Shown here one piece after another: positions 1 through 5,465 of a DNA stretch of 10,762 nt. Position 1 is the first letter of the stretch. Each line of letters begins with the position of its first letter. The translations under genes were made by a program, and so were the position numbers. The notes beneath the pieces were generated by a model that saw only the letters and a list, made by a program, of their open reading frames with translations, searched no databases and had not been told where the DNA came from. Origin of the DNA: an uncultured Collinsella sp. (GTDB lineage: Bacteria > Actinomycetota > Coriobacteriia > Coriobacteriales > Coriobacteriaceae); NCBI GenBank assembly GCA_900550965.1, contig URUC01000068.1, positions 1 to 10,762 on the forward strand, read 5' to 3'.

Positions 1-11
1 GGGTCTTCATT

Positions 12-40
12 GTAATACTCGCGCCGCGGACCGTCCGCAA
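12..40 (-). promoter_or_regulatory. Possible promoter reading off the left edge
   Basis: On the minus strand a TTGCGG hexamer (35-40) is followed 17 bases later by TATTAC (12-17), a loose sigma-70-like pair that would drive a gene lying left of the window. An ATG occurs at 8-10 but has no Shine-Dalgarno sequence, and too little follows to judge it. The same bases hold a short dyad, GCGGA-CCG-TCCGC (26-38), followed on the plus strand by AATTTTT. It could instead be a weak terminator for a plus-strand gene to the left. Both readings are tentative. Confidence 0.2.
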
Positions 41-72
41 TTTTTCTCGCGTGCGATTGCATTTCTCAATCT

Positions 73-107
73 TGAAACAAAACGCCGCCCGGTTTCCCAG
101 GCGGCGT
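73..107 (-). terminator. Rho-independent terminator of the winged-helix gene
   Basis: An 8-bp perfect GC-rich stem, ACGCCGCC (82-89) with GGCGGCGT (100-107), has a 10-base loop. On the minus strand it is followed by TTTTGTTTC. It lies 24 bases past the stop codon at 132, as expected for an intrinsic terminator of the minus-strand gene. The plus-strand orientation lacks a T run. Confidence 0.75.
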
Positions 108-131
108 CACTATGGCAAGGGTTACATGCTG

Positions 132-470
132 CTATCGATCAGCAACCTCGTCCTCAAGCATTTCTTGAACGAGCATGCCGGTACGGACGCCCTCAAGATA
201 CCACTCACCACGTTCGGTGAGGCAAATGCCATTTGCAAGCTGACCGCCGTCGTCGCTATAACGCGAGACGACATCAATCATACCTTCGGAATCCAAGCGA
301 TCGATTGCGGCGCGGGCACGATACGGCGAAACCCCCACGCGCTCGGCAAGCGTTTTGCGCGAGAAACCATACGGCCCGCCATTGTCTTCGGTTTGCTGGT
401 CGATCTCCATCAACACCAGCACCTCGACACGCTTCATATCGTTGACACTCGCACGACCCTTGCCCGCCAT
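132..470 (-). CDS. Small winged-helix DNA-binding protein (putative regulator)
   Basis: A 112-residue basic/acidic protein. Residues 36-65 (FSRKTLAERVGVSPYRARAA, continuing to GMI) read as a helix-turn-helix with the pattern 'LAERVGVSPYRARAAIDRL'. They are followed by a wing-like segment (about 66-85, VVSRYSDDGGQLANGICLT) and a C-terminal helix. This is the layout of MarR/GntR-like winged-helix domains with no extra sensor domain, so a role as a transcriptional regulator is inferred and its target is unknown. The ATG at 470 is chosen because GAGGAGG lies 5 bases upstream (476-482). An in-frame ATG at 524 would add 18 residues but would bury this site. The gene stands alone, with its own terminator downstream and a terminator of the next gene upstream. 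No partner gene is adjacent. Confidence 0.75.
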   Translation of the reverse strand: MAGKGRASVNDMKRVEVLVLMEIDQQTEDNGGPYGFSRKTLAERVGVSPYRARAAIDRLDSEGMIDVVSRYSDDGGQLANGICLTERGEWYLEGVRTGMLVQEMLEDEVADR

Positions 471-587
471 AGCAGCCTCCTCAAACCGAGCACGAGCATC
501 TAACGCGCCGTGCGCGACCGACACACCTCACGATGGCAGGTAATATCCATCATGCGGCATCCCGCTAAGGATGAAACAGTTACGGTT

Positions 588-593
588 ATTGTA
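588..593 (-). promoter_or_regulatory. Candidate -10 box for the winged-helix gene
   Basis: TACAAT on the minus strand lies about 118 bases before the start at 470, in the only AT-rich part of this gap. It sits inside a 4-bp-arm dyad (CGGT ... ACCG, 583-598). No good -35 hexamer is seen 16-18 bases upstream. If real, the dyad could be an operator used for autoregulation, but this is speculative. Confidence 0.3.
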
Positions 594-659
594 TACCGCT
601 CAAATTGTTTCTAGGCAGGTAAACAGCTATTTTTCGCCGAAATAGACGCTTTATTGATC

Positions 660-692
660 AAAAAGCCGTACCGGGCGCTAACCCGATACGGC
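660..692 (-). terminator. Rho-independent terminator of the DUF1846 gene
   Basis: An 11-bp stem joins 665-675 and 682-692 around a 6-base loop. It has one G-U wobble on the minus strand and is followed there by TTTTT (660-664). It lies 34 bases after the stop codon at 727. On the plus strand the wobble becomes a C-A mismatch and no T run follows, so the structure is oriented for minus-strand transcription. Confidence 0.85.
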
Positions 693-726
693 CAAAATGC
701 AATGCAATTACCGCGGTGCTTCAAAC

Positions 727-2208
727 TTAGCGATGGAAGAAACCGCGGCGCTCAAACTTGGGCTCGCAGCACACGTTGATGCCCAACTTGCGCAGTACCG
801 TCTCGTCCGTCGGCGAGATAATCACGCTAAAGAAGGCATCGCAACCGCGCAGCTGCTCCAGGCCCGAAAGGACGCGAGCGGCCGTCTCACTCGTGGCCGA
901 GGTGATCGACAGCGCCATAAGCGTCTCGTCGGTGTGGAGGCGCGGGTTTTTGCTGCCCAGGAAATGCGTCTTGAGCTTGCTGATGGGCTCGATCGCCTCA
1001 TCGCTAATGACCTCGAGCTCAAGGTCGACGCCCGAGACATGCTTGAGGGCGTTCATAATGAGCGAACTTGCGGCGCCCAGGCGCGTGGAGGTCTTACCGG
1101 TCACCACGGAGCCATCGGGCATGACCATGGCACCCACGGGACCACCCGTCAGCTGCTCCCTGGTGAGGGCCGCCGAGCGCGCCGGTGAGTAGTTCTTATC
1201 GATGCCGGCTTTCTTCATAATAATCTTGAGACGGTCGACTTGCTCATCGCCCACGCCGGTACGGCGCACATTTTCGACCGCGGTAAAGTAGCGGCGGACG
1301 ATCTCCATCTTGGAAGCGTCGCGGCAGGCATCGTCATCGGTGATGGCAAAACCGACCATATTGACGCCCATGTCCGTAGGGCTCTGGTAGGGGCTCTTGC
1401 CCAGGATCTTTTCCATCAGGGCACGGACTACCGGGAAGGCCTCGACGTCGCGGTTGTAGTTGACCGTGGTCTTGTTGTAGGCCTCCAGGTGGAAGGAGTC
1501 GATGATGTTGGCGTCATCGAGGTCTGCCGTGGCGGCCTCGTAGGCAATATTGACCGGATGCGTAAGGGGCAGATTCCAAACCGGGAAGGTCTCGAATTTG
1601 GCATAGCCGGCGGCCGTGCCATGCTTGTGCTCGTGATAGAGCTGAGACAGGCAAGTGGCGAGCTTGCCCGAGCCAGGGCCGGGCGCCGTCACGACAACGA
1701 GCGGTCGGGTGGTCTCGACAAACTCGTTCTTGCCATAGCCGTCGTCGGACACGATCAGATCGACATCGTGCGGATACCCCTCGATGGGATAGTGCAGCTT
1801 GGCGGGAATACCGAGCGCGTTCAGGCGGTTGCGGAACACATCGGCAGCGGGCTGTCCAGCGTACTGGGTGATGACCACGGCCGCGACAGCAAAGCCGTTG
1901 CCGCGGAACAGGTCAACCAGGCGCAGCACATCCTCGTCATAGGTAATGCCAAGGTCACCACGAGCCTTGTTTTTCTCGATGTGGTTCGCGTTGATCGCGA
2001 TGATAACCTCGACATCGTCGGCGATGCTTTTGAGCATGCGGAACTTGCTGTCCGGCTCAAAACCCGGTAGCACGCGGCTGGCATGATAGTCATCGAACAG
2101 CTTGCCGCCAAACTCCAAATACAGCTTGCCGCCAAACTGCGAGATGCGCTCCTTAATGTGAGCAGCCTGCAGCTCGATATACTTCGCGTTGTCGAAACCC
2201 TGGCGCAT
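727..2208 (-). CDS. DUF1846 (UPF0371) family protein
   Basis: A 493-residue cytosolic protein recognised as the DUF1846/UPF0371 family, which is about this length and widespread in Firmicutes and Actinobacteria. The precise biochemical function is not known to me. A P-loop-like segment, APGPGSGKLATCLSQLYHE, begins at residue 175 (Lys182) after a hydrophobic strand (PLVVVT). This suggests a nucleotide- or phosphate-binding P-loop-type fold. The N-terminal half also has Rossmann-like strands (VEVIIAINANHI at about 67; FAVAAVVITQY at about 106). No signal peptide or membrane segment is seen. The ATG at 2208 is preceded by GGGAG (2215-2219) at 6-base spacing. The gene is monocistronic, between its own TATAAT box and terminator. 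The family call is firm; any function is not. Confidence 0.9.
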   Translation of the reverse strand: MRQGFDNAKYIELQAAHIKERISQFGGKLYLEFGGKLFDDYHASRVLPGFEPDSKFRMLKSIADDVEVIIAINANHIEKNKARGDLGITYDEDVLRLVDLFRGNGFAVAAVVITQYAGQPAADVFRNRLNALGIPAKLHYPIEGYPHDVDLIVSDDGYGKNEFVETTRPLVVVTAPGPGSGKLATCLSQLYHEHKHGTAAGYAKFETFPVWNLPLTHPVNIAYEAATADLDDANIIDSFHLEAYNKTTVNYNRDVEAFPVVRALMEKILGKSPYQSPTDMGVNMVGFAITDDDACRDASKMEIVRRYFTAVENVRRTGVGDEQVDRLKIIMKKAGIDKNYSPARSAALTREQLTGGPVGAMVMPDGSVVTGKTSTRLGAASSLIMNALKHVSGVDLELEVISDEAIEPISKLKTHFLGSKNPRLHTDETLMALSITSATSETAARVLSGLEQLRGCDAFFSVIISPTDETVLRKLGINVCCEPKFERRGFFHR

Positions 2209-2247
2209 GTATGGCTCCCGTCCCGTTTCAATTTAATGTTCTAGGCG

Positions 2248-2253
2248 ATTATA
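2248..2253 (-). promoter_or_regulatory. TATAAT -10 box of the DUF1846 gene
   Basis: A perfect TATAAT on the minus strand lies 39 bases upstream of the ATG at 2208, predicting a transcript start near 2241 and a leader of about 33 bases. No clear -35 hexamer sits 16-18 bases upstream; TTGGGT (2275-2280) is too far at 21 bases. The -10 match is good, but a complete promoter is not proven. Confidence 0.5.
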
Positions 2254-2315
2254 ACGGAGCAGACCCTCCCCGATACCCAAACCATCAACAGGCACCAACC
2301 AAACACGCGCTCGAT

Positions 2316-2384
2316 AAGTTGCGGTGAAATAGTTCCTGTTTAACCCCTCAAGACGGCCAAACAGGAACTATTCCACCGCAACTT
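2316..2384. repeat. Long imperfect palindrome with 26-bp arms
   Basis: Left arm 2316-2341 (starting AAGTTGCGGTG) and right arm 2359-2384 (ending CACCGCAACTT) are reverse complements over 26 bases with a single mismatch, around a 17-base loop. On the plus strand it is followed by CCCCTTTTTGG, but no plus-strand gene precedes it. It lies about 60 bases upstream of the DUF1846 -10 box. It could be a dispersed REP/MITE-like palindrome or a strong cruciform/hairpin. It is not needed as a terminator for either neighbour. Confidence 0.7.
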
Positions 2385-2452
2385 CCCCTTTTTGGTTCAA
2401 ACAAACCTGGCCTTTGTATCAATAATGGAAACGCCGCAGGTGGAGCATAAGT

Positions 2453-2562
2453 CAGCGAAAGCCCGCCAGAGCGAGCAAGGTGACGTGAAAGAGGAGGGCA
2501 TAGGCCTTTTGGCCATGCCCGACGATTGAACGTCAGATTGCCGCTCTGGCGGGCTTGCAGCG
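2453..2562. repeat. Nested three-stem inverted-repeat element with CAGCG flanks
   Basis: Perfect 15-bp terminal inverted repeats (2459-2473 and 2542-2556) enclose a second 6-bp stem (TGACGT 2481-2486 with ACGTCA 2530-2535). Inside that is a third 10-bp stem (GGGCAT 2497-2502, bulged A, GGCC with GGCCATGCCC 2511-2520) capped by TTTT. The pentamer CAGCG occurs as a direct repeat one base outside each end (2453-2457 and 2558-2562), like a target-site duplication. It encodes no protein. It could be a non-autonomous mobile element or a structured RNA. Confidence 0.55.
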
Positions 2563-2569
2563 TCGAGTG

Positions 2570-2597
2570 GTTCCGGCGTTTGGTAAAACGCCGGAAC
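2570..2597. repeat. 12-bp perfect hairpin with tetraloop
   Basis: GTTCCGGCGTTT (2570-2581) and AAACGCCGGAAC (2586-2597) pair perfectly around a four-base loop. On the minus strand it lies just after the main arcD terminator candidate and could be a second, back-up stop, though only CACTCG follows it. The octamer AAACGCCG recurs at 2429-2436 and could compete for the same pairing. Confidence 0.6.
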
Positions 2598-2636
2598 ACA
2601 AGAGCGCCCCCTCCCGCGCACGGAACGGGAGGGGGC
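2595..2636 (-). terminator. Probable terminator of the arc cluster (after arcD)
   Basis: An 11-bp perfect stem, GCCCCCTCCCG (2606-2616) with CGGGAGGGGGC (2626-2636), has a 9-base loop. On the minus strand it is followed by GCTCTTGTGTT, a moderately T-rich tail. It is about 100 bases past the arcD stop. It is strong in stem energy but weak in its U tract, so Rho-independent termination is likely rather than certain. Confidence 0.55.
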
Positions 2637-2647
2637 CAAAGGTAGGA

Positions 2648-2679
2648 GTCTACCGGTGGGGTTACCCCACCGGACAGAC
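2648..2679. repeat. Strong hairpin in the arcD 3' region
   Basis: CCGGTGGGG (2653-2661) and CCCCACCGG (2665-2673) form a perfect 9-bp stem with a three-base loop. It is extended by GTCT (2648-2651) with AGAC (2676-2679) across a small internal loop. It has no T run on either side, so it is more likely an mRNA 3'-end stabiliser or repeat than a terminator. Confidence 0.5.
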
Positions 2680-2680
2680 G

Positions 2681-2711
2681 ATGACCAGGTGATCCGTTAT
2701 AGGATCGTCAT
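2681..2711. repeat. Bulged hairpin next to the arcD stop
   Basis: ATGAC plus GATCC on the left (2681-2685 and 2691-2695) pair with GGATC plus GTCAT on the right (2702-2711), with a five-base left-hand bulge and a GTTATA loop. It is the first of the run of hairpins that a minus-strand arcD transcript would meet. Confidence 0.4.
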
Positions 2712-2738
2712 GGTTTCCGTGGGGTACCCAGGGGGTAC

Positions 2739-4217
2739 TTAGATCATCACGCAAGCGATGGTCAGGATGATGGCGCAGACGACGGAGAGAGCGACGATGA
2801 GCTTAAGAGCAAACTTGAGCCAGGTCGTCCACTCGATCTTAGCCAGAGCGAGACCGCCCATGATGGCACCAGAGGTCGGGGTGAACAGATTCACGACGCC
2901 GATGGCGGCGGAGAAGATCATGACCATGACCTCGGGCGAGAAGCCGAGCTTAACAGCCAGCGGTCCCATGATGGGCATGGAGACAGTAGCCATACCGGAG
3001 GTCGAGGGGATCAGGAAGGACAGGCCAAAGTAGACCAGGAAGCTCATGGGAGCGAAGATCACGCCGGACAGGCCAGCCAGAGCATTGGCGGCAGCGTCGA
3101 GGACGTAGACGTCGAGGCCGGTGCTAGCCATGAGGACGGAGATACCACGGGCGAGAGCGATGACGAGGACAACGGACATCATGTCGGCAGCGCCGGTGAT
3201 GAAGGTGTTGACGATCTGCTTCTCGGACAGGCCACCGATGATACCGATCAGGACAGCCATGAGGAAGAACCAGGTGGAAGCCTCGTCGAAGTACCACTGG
3301 CCAATGGGCAGGCCGGTGATCAGGGCAGACCAGCCCTGAACGATGGCGTTACCGTCGGCGTCATAGACAGCGCCAGCATCGAAGAAGTTGGCGACGCCCT
3401 CGTTGAGGTCGGCCAGCGGGATGAAGCCGACGATCATGACGACGAAGGTGAAGGCAAAGGCGATCAGAACACCCTTCTGACGACCGGTGAGCTTGACCTC
3501 CTTGTGAACCTCGGAAGCAGCCTTGCCGTGAGCCTCTTCGGCGTCCTTGAGCTCCTGCATCGAAAGGATGGTGGAACCCTTGTCAGCCTTGACCTTCTTG
3601 GCATAGCTCATGACGAAGAGGATGGACATAACAGTGGTAACAATCCACAGGACGGCACCGAGGCCGATGATGATGGACTGGTTGACCTCAATGCCAACGC
3701 CGGTCAGAGCGTCGACGGCAGCGCCGACGGCGAACGGGTTAACCGTGGAGCCCAGGCAGCCGCAGCCAGCGCCGAGCAGGACGGTGGCAGCACCGACCAT
3801 AGGGTCGAAGCCAGCGGCCATCATGGTAGCGGCAAGCAGGGCGTAGAAGGGAACGGTCTCCTCGCACATACCATAGGTGGTACCACCGAGGGAGAAGATG
3901 AACATCAGCACGGGAATGAGCATGATCTCATTGCCCTTAAGCTTCTGCACCAGAACAGCAATGCCGTTGTCCAGGGCGCCGGTCTCGGTCATCATGCCGA
4001 GGAAGCCGCCGAGGATCATAACGAAGAGGCAGACGGGCAGAGCGTCAGCGAAGCCCTTGACCGGGGCGGTGCAGAAATCGCTCAGGCGGGCAGCGGTAAC
4101 CTCGCCACCGGACGTACCGGAGACGATAACGGTAACAACCGCGACGATTGCCAGCAGAGCAAGAAGAATGGTGAACGATGAAGGCATACCGCGCTTTTTC
4201 TTAGCGGTCTCAGTCAT
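2739..4217 (-). CDS. arcD: YfcC-family arginine/ornithine antiporter (ArcD-type)
   Basis: A 492-residue polytopic inner-membrane protein of the YfcC type, used as the arginine-ornithine exchanger in streptococcal-type arc operons. A short basic N-terminus (KKKRG) precedes TM1 at about 15-33, and about a dozen hydrophobic segments follow. A charged cytoplasmic loop (about 206-248, DAEEAHGKAASEVHKEVK) divides two halves. Family-like motifs are GSTVNPFAVG (156-165), FLIPSTSGMATVSMPIMGPL (401-420) and FTPTSG (445-450), the last two suggesting re-entrant substrate-site hairpins. The ATG at 4217 is chosen because AAGGGGGG (4227-4234) lies 9 bases upstream; in-frame ATGs at 4226 and 4244 abut or precede it. 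Arginine/ornithine specificity is inferred from adjacency to arcA and arcB. Peptide or dicarboxylate transport is the alternative suggested by the wider superfamily. Confidence 0.85.
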   Translation of the reverse strand: MTETAKKKRGMPSSFTILLALLAIVAVVTVIVSGTSGGEVTAARLSDFCTAPVKGFADALPVCLFVMILGGFLGMMTETGALDNGIAVLVQKLKGNEIMLIPVLMFIFSLGGTTYGMCEETVPFYALLAATMMAAGFDPMVGAATVLLGAGCGCLGSTVNPFAVGAAVDALTGVGIEVNQSIIIGLGAVLWIVTTVMSILFVMSYAKKVKADKGSTILSMQELKDAEEAHGKAASEVHKEVKLTGRQKGVLIAFAFTFVVMIVGFIPLADLNEGVANFFDAGAVYDADGNAIVQGWSALITGLPIGQWYFDEASTWFFLMAVLIGIIGGLSEKQIVNTFITGAADMMSVVLVIALARGISVLMASTGLDVYVLDAAANALAGLSGVIFAPMSFLVYFGLSFLIPSTSGMATVSMPIMGPLAVKLGFSPEVMVMIFSAAIGVVNLFTPTSGAIMGGLALAKIEWTTWLKFALKLIVALSVVCAIILTIACVMI

Positions 4218-4226
4218 AGTTCTCAT

Positions 4227-4234
4227 CCCCCCTT
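4227..4234 (-). promoter_or_regulatory. Ribosome binding site deciding the arcD start
   Basis: AAGGGGGG on the minus strand is 9 bases before the ATG at 4217. It directly abuts the ATG at 4226 and lies inside the coding frame if the ATG at 4244 is used. It therefore supports the third in-frame ATG as the start. Confidence 0.6.
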
Positions 4235-4250
4235 CATAAATCATTTACTG

Positions 4251-4300
4251 ATCTCGCCCGAAGCGGCTCTTCCGTGCCGTGCATGTCGCTCGGTGCGAGA
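4251..4300 (-). promoter_or_regulatory. Hairpin in the arcD leader
   Basis: ATCTCGCCCGA (4251-4261) pairs with TCGGTGCGAGAT (4289-4300) with one bulged base, giving an 11-bp stem around a long GC-rich loop. It ends about 17 bases before the arcD Shine-Dalgarno sequence and follows the terminator after arcB. It may modulate translation or decay of arcD mRNA. No ligand or protein partner can be named. Confidence 0.4.
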
Positions 4301-4312
4301 TTTTTACCAGAC

Positions 4313-4349
4313 AAAAGCGCTCGGGGTGCGCAGCAATGCACCCCGAGCG
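4313..4349 (-). terminator. Intercistronic terminator between arcB and arcD
   Basis: A 12-bp perfect stem, CGCTCGGGGTGC (4318-4329) with GCACCCCGAGCG (4338-4349), is followed on the minus strand by CTTTTGTC. It lies 15 bases past the arcB stop. It meets the criteria of a Rho-independent terminator, so arcD is reached only by partial read-through or from its own unseen promoter. Confidence 0.8.
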
Positions 4350-4364
4350 AGATGCTAGATGCTC

Positions 4365-5360
4365 TTACTTGAGCGTGGCGTACATGACAGCCTTGATGGT
4401 GTGCATGCGGTTCTCGGCCTCGTCGAAGACCTTGGAAGCAGGGCTCTCGAAGACCTCGTCGGTGACCTCCTGCTCGGTGATGCCGAACTGCTCGCACTTC
4501 TCGGCGCCAATCGTGGTGTTGGTGTCGTGGAAGCTGGGCAGGCAGTGCAGGAAGATGGCACCCGGGTTGGCCATAGCCATGACCTCAGAAGTAACACGAT
4601 ACGGGGTGAGCTGAGCGATGCGCTCGGCCCAGACCTCGTCGGGCTCGCCCATGGAGACCCACACGTCGGTGTAGAGAACGTCGGCACCGGTGACGCCGTC
4701 CTTGACGTCGGTGGTCAGCTTGATGGTGCAGCCGTTGGCCTCGGCGATGGGCTTGCAGGCCTCGATGACGTCGTCAGCGGGCATGCACTCCTCGGGGCCG
4801 CAGGCCACAAAGTTCATGCCGAGCTTGGAGCAGACGACCATGAGGGAGCGAGCGACGTTGTTCTTGCAGTCGCCCATGAAGACGAGGGTCTTGCCCTTGA
4901 TGTCGTAGTTGAAGTTCTCCTGGACGGTCAGGATGTCGGCGAGCATCTGGGTGGGGTGCCACTCGGTGGTCAGACCGTTCCACACGGGCACGCCGGACTT
5001 AGCGGCAAGCTCCTCGACGTCGTCCTGGGCAAAGCCACGGAACTCAATGCCGTCATACATGCGGCCGAGAACGCGGGCGGTGTCCTCGATGGACTCCTTC
5101 TTGCCCATCTGCGACGAACCCGGATCGAGGTAGGTGACGCCCATGCCCAGATCCATGCCGCCAACCTCGAAGGCGCAGCGGGTACGAGTGGAGGTCTTCT
5201 GGAAGAGCAGAACGATGTTCTTGCCCTCGAGATAACGGTGCGGAACGCCAGCGCGCTTCATGTCCTTGAAGTTCTTGGAGAGCTTGAGCAGGTACTCGAT
5301 CTCCTCGGTGGTGAGGTCGAGGAGCTTGAGGAAGCTACGGCCGGAGAGGTTAACACCCAT
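4365..5360 (-). CDS. arcB: Ornithine carbamoyltransferase (catabolic, ArcB)
   Basis: A 331-residue cytosolic enzyme of the usual family length. In the arginine deiminase pathway it phosphorolyses citrulline to ornithine and carbamoyl phosphate. The carbamoyl-phosphate site STRTR is at 57-61 and HPTQ at 135-138. The ornithine-binding SMG loop is at 236-238 with Asp232, and the catalytic HCLP is at 272-275. All key residues are present. The ATG at 5360 is chosen because MGVNLSGRSFLKLLDL matches the family start and AAGGA sits 8 bases upstream; an upstream in-frame ATG at 5450 lies in the preceding hairpin. It is downstream of arcA by 105 bases. The catabolic name rests on this context, since the sequence alone does not separate ArcB from biosynthetic ArgF. 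Codons such as GTT, GCT and CGT are frequent, as in highly expressed genes. Confidence 0.93.
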   Translation of the reverse strand: MGVNLSGRSFLKLLDLTTEEIEYLLKLSKNFKDMKRAGVPHRYLEGKNIVLLFQKTSTRTRCAFEVGGMDLGMGVTYLDPGSSQMGKKESIEDTARVLGRMYDGIEFRGFAQDDVEELAAKSGVPVWNGLTTEWHPTQMLADILTVQENFNYDIKGKTLVFMGDCKNNVARSLMVVCSKLGMNFVACGPEECMPADDVIEACKPIAEANGCTIKLTTDVKDGVTGADVLYTDVWVSMGEPDEVWAERIAQLTPYRVTSEVMAMANPGAIFLHCLPSFHDTNTTIGAEKCEQFGITEQEVTDEVFESPASKVFDEAENRMHTIKAVMYATLK

Positions 5361-5405
5361 GGTTCGTTTCCTTTCGAAGAAATGAATTACGTAAGTATTA
5401 GTGTT

Positions 5406-5453
5406 GCCCGTTTGACGGGCGAAACCGGTGCGGTTGTAGGGGGACCGCACCGG
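5406..5453 (-). other. Tandem hairpins in the arcA-arcB gap
   Basis: A perfect 10-bp stem (CCGGTGCGGT 5425-5434 with ACCGCACCGG 5444-5453, nine-base loop) comes first in the minus-strand transcript, 12 bases after the arcA stop. It is followed by TTTC and then a 6-bp stem (GCCCGT 5406-5411 with ACGGGC 5415-5420). The short T run makes it a poor terminator. An attenuator or mRNA-stabilising or processing structure between arcA and arcB is more likely. Confidence 0.55.
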
Positions 5454-5465
5454 AAACGGAAAACC

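Larger units (their letters stand above)
2209..2738. other. Hairpin-rich intergenic region between arcD and the DUF1846 gene
   Basis: This 530-base stretch holds no convincing gene. The minus-strand open frames through it run across palindromes, lack ribosome binding sites and have low-complexity products. What it does hold is a succession of inverted repeats, listed separately (2316-2384, 2459-2556, 2570-2597, 2606-2636, 2648-2679 and 2681-2711), plus GGGTACCC at about 2723-2730, next to the arcD stop. The region combines the arcD 3' end, probable repeat elements and the DUF1846 promoter. Confidence 0.7.

Noticed and set aside
1240..2070. A 276-codon plus-strand frame opposite the DUF1846 gene
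   Set aside because: It is an antisense shadow of codon bias, has no ribosome binding site and no recognisable domain.
2453..2562. Retron-like non-coding RNA reading of the nested stems
   Set aside because: No reverse transcriptase gene is nearby, so a retron is not supported.
2348..2639. Two overlapping minus-strand frames of 80-83 codons in the hairpin region
   Set aside because: Both run through several perfect inverted repeats, lack Shine-Dalgarno sequences and show no domain. The DNA is better explained as structured non-coding sequence.
3504..4181. A 225-codon plus-strand frame opposite arcD
   Set aside because: It is antisense to a clear membrane transporter gene, with a hydrophilic His/Asp/Gly-rich product typical of reversed transmembrane coding sequence.
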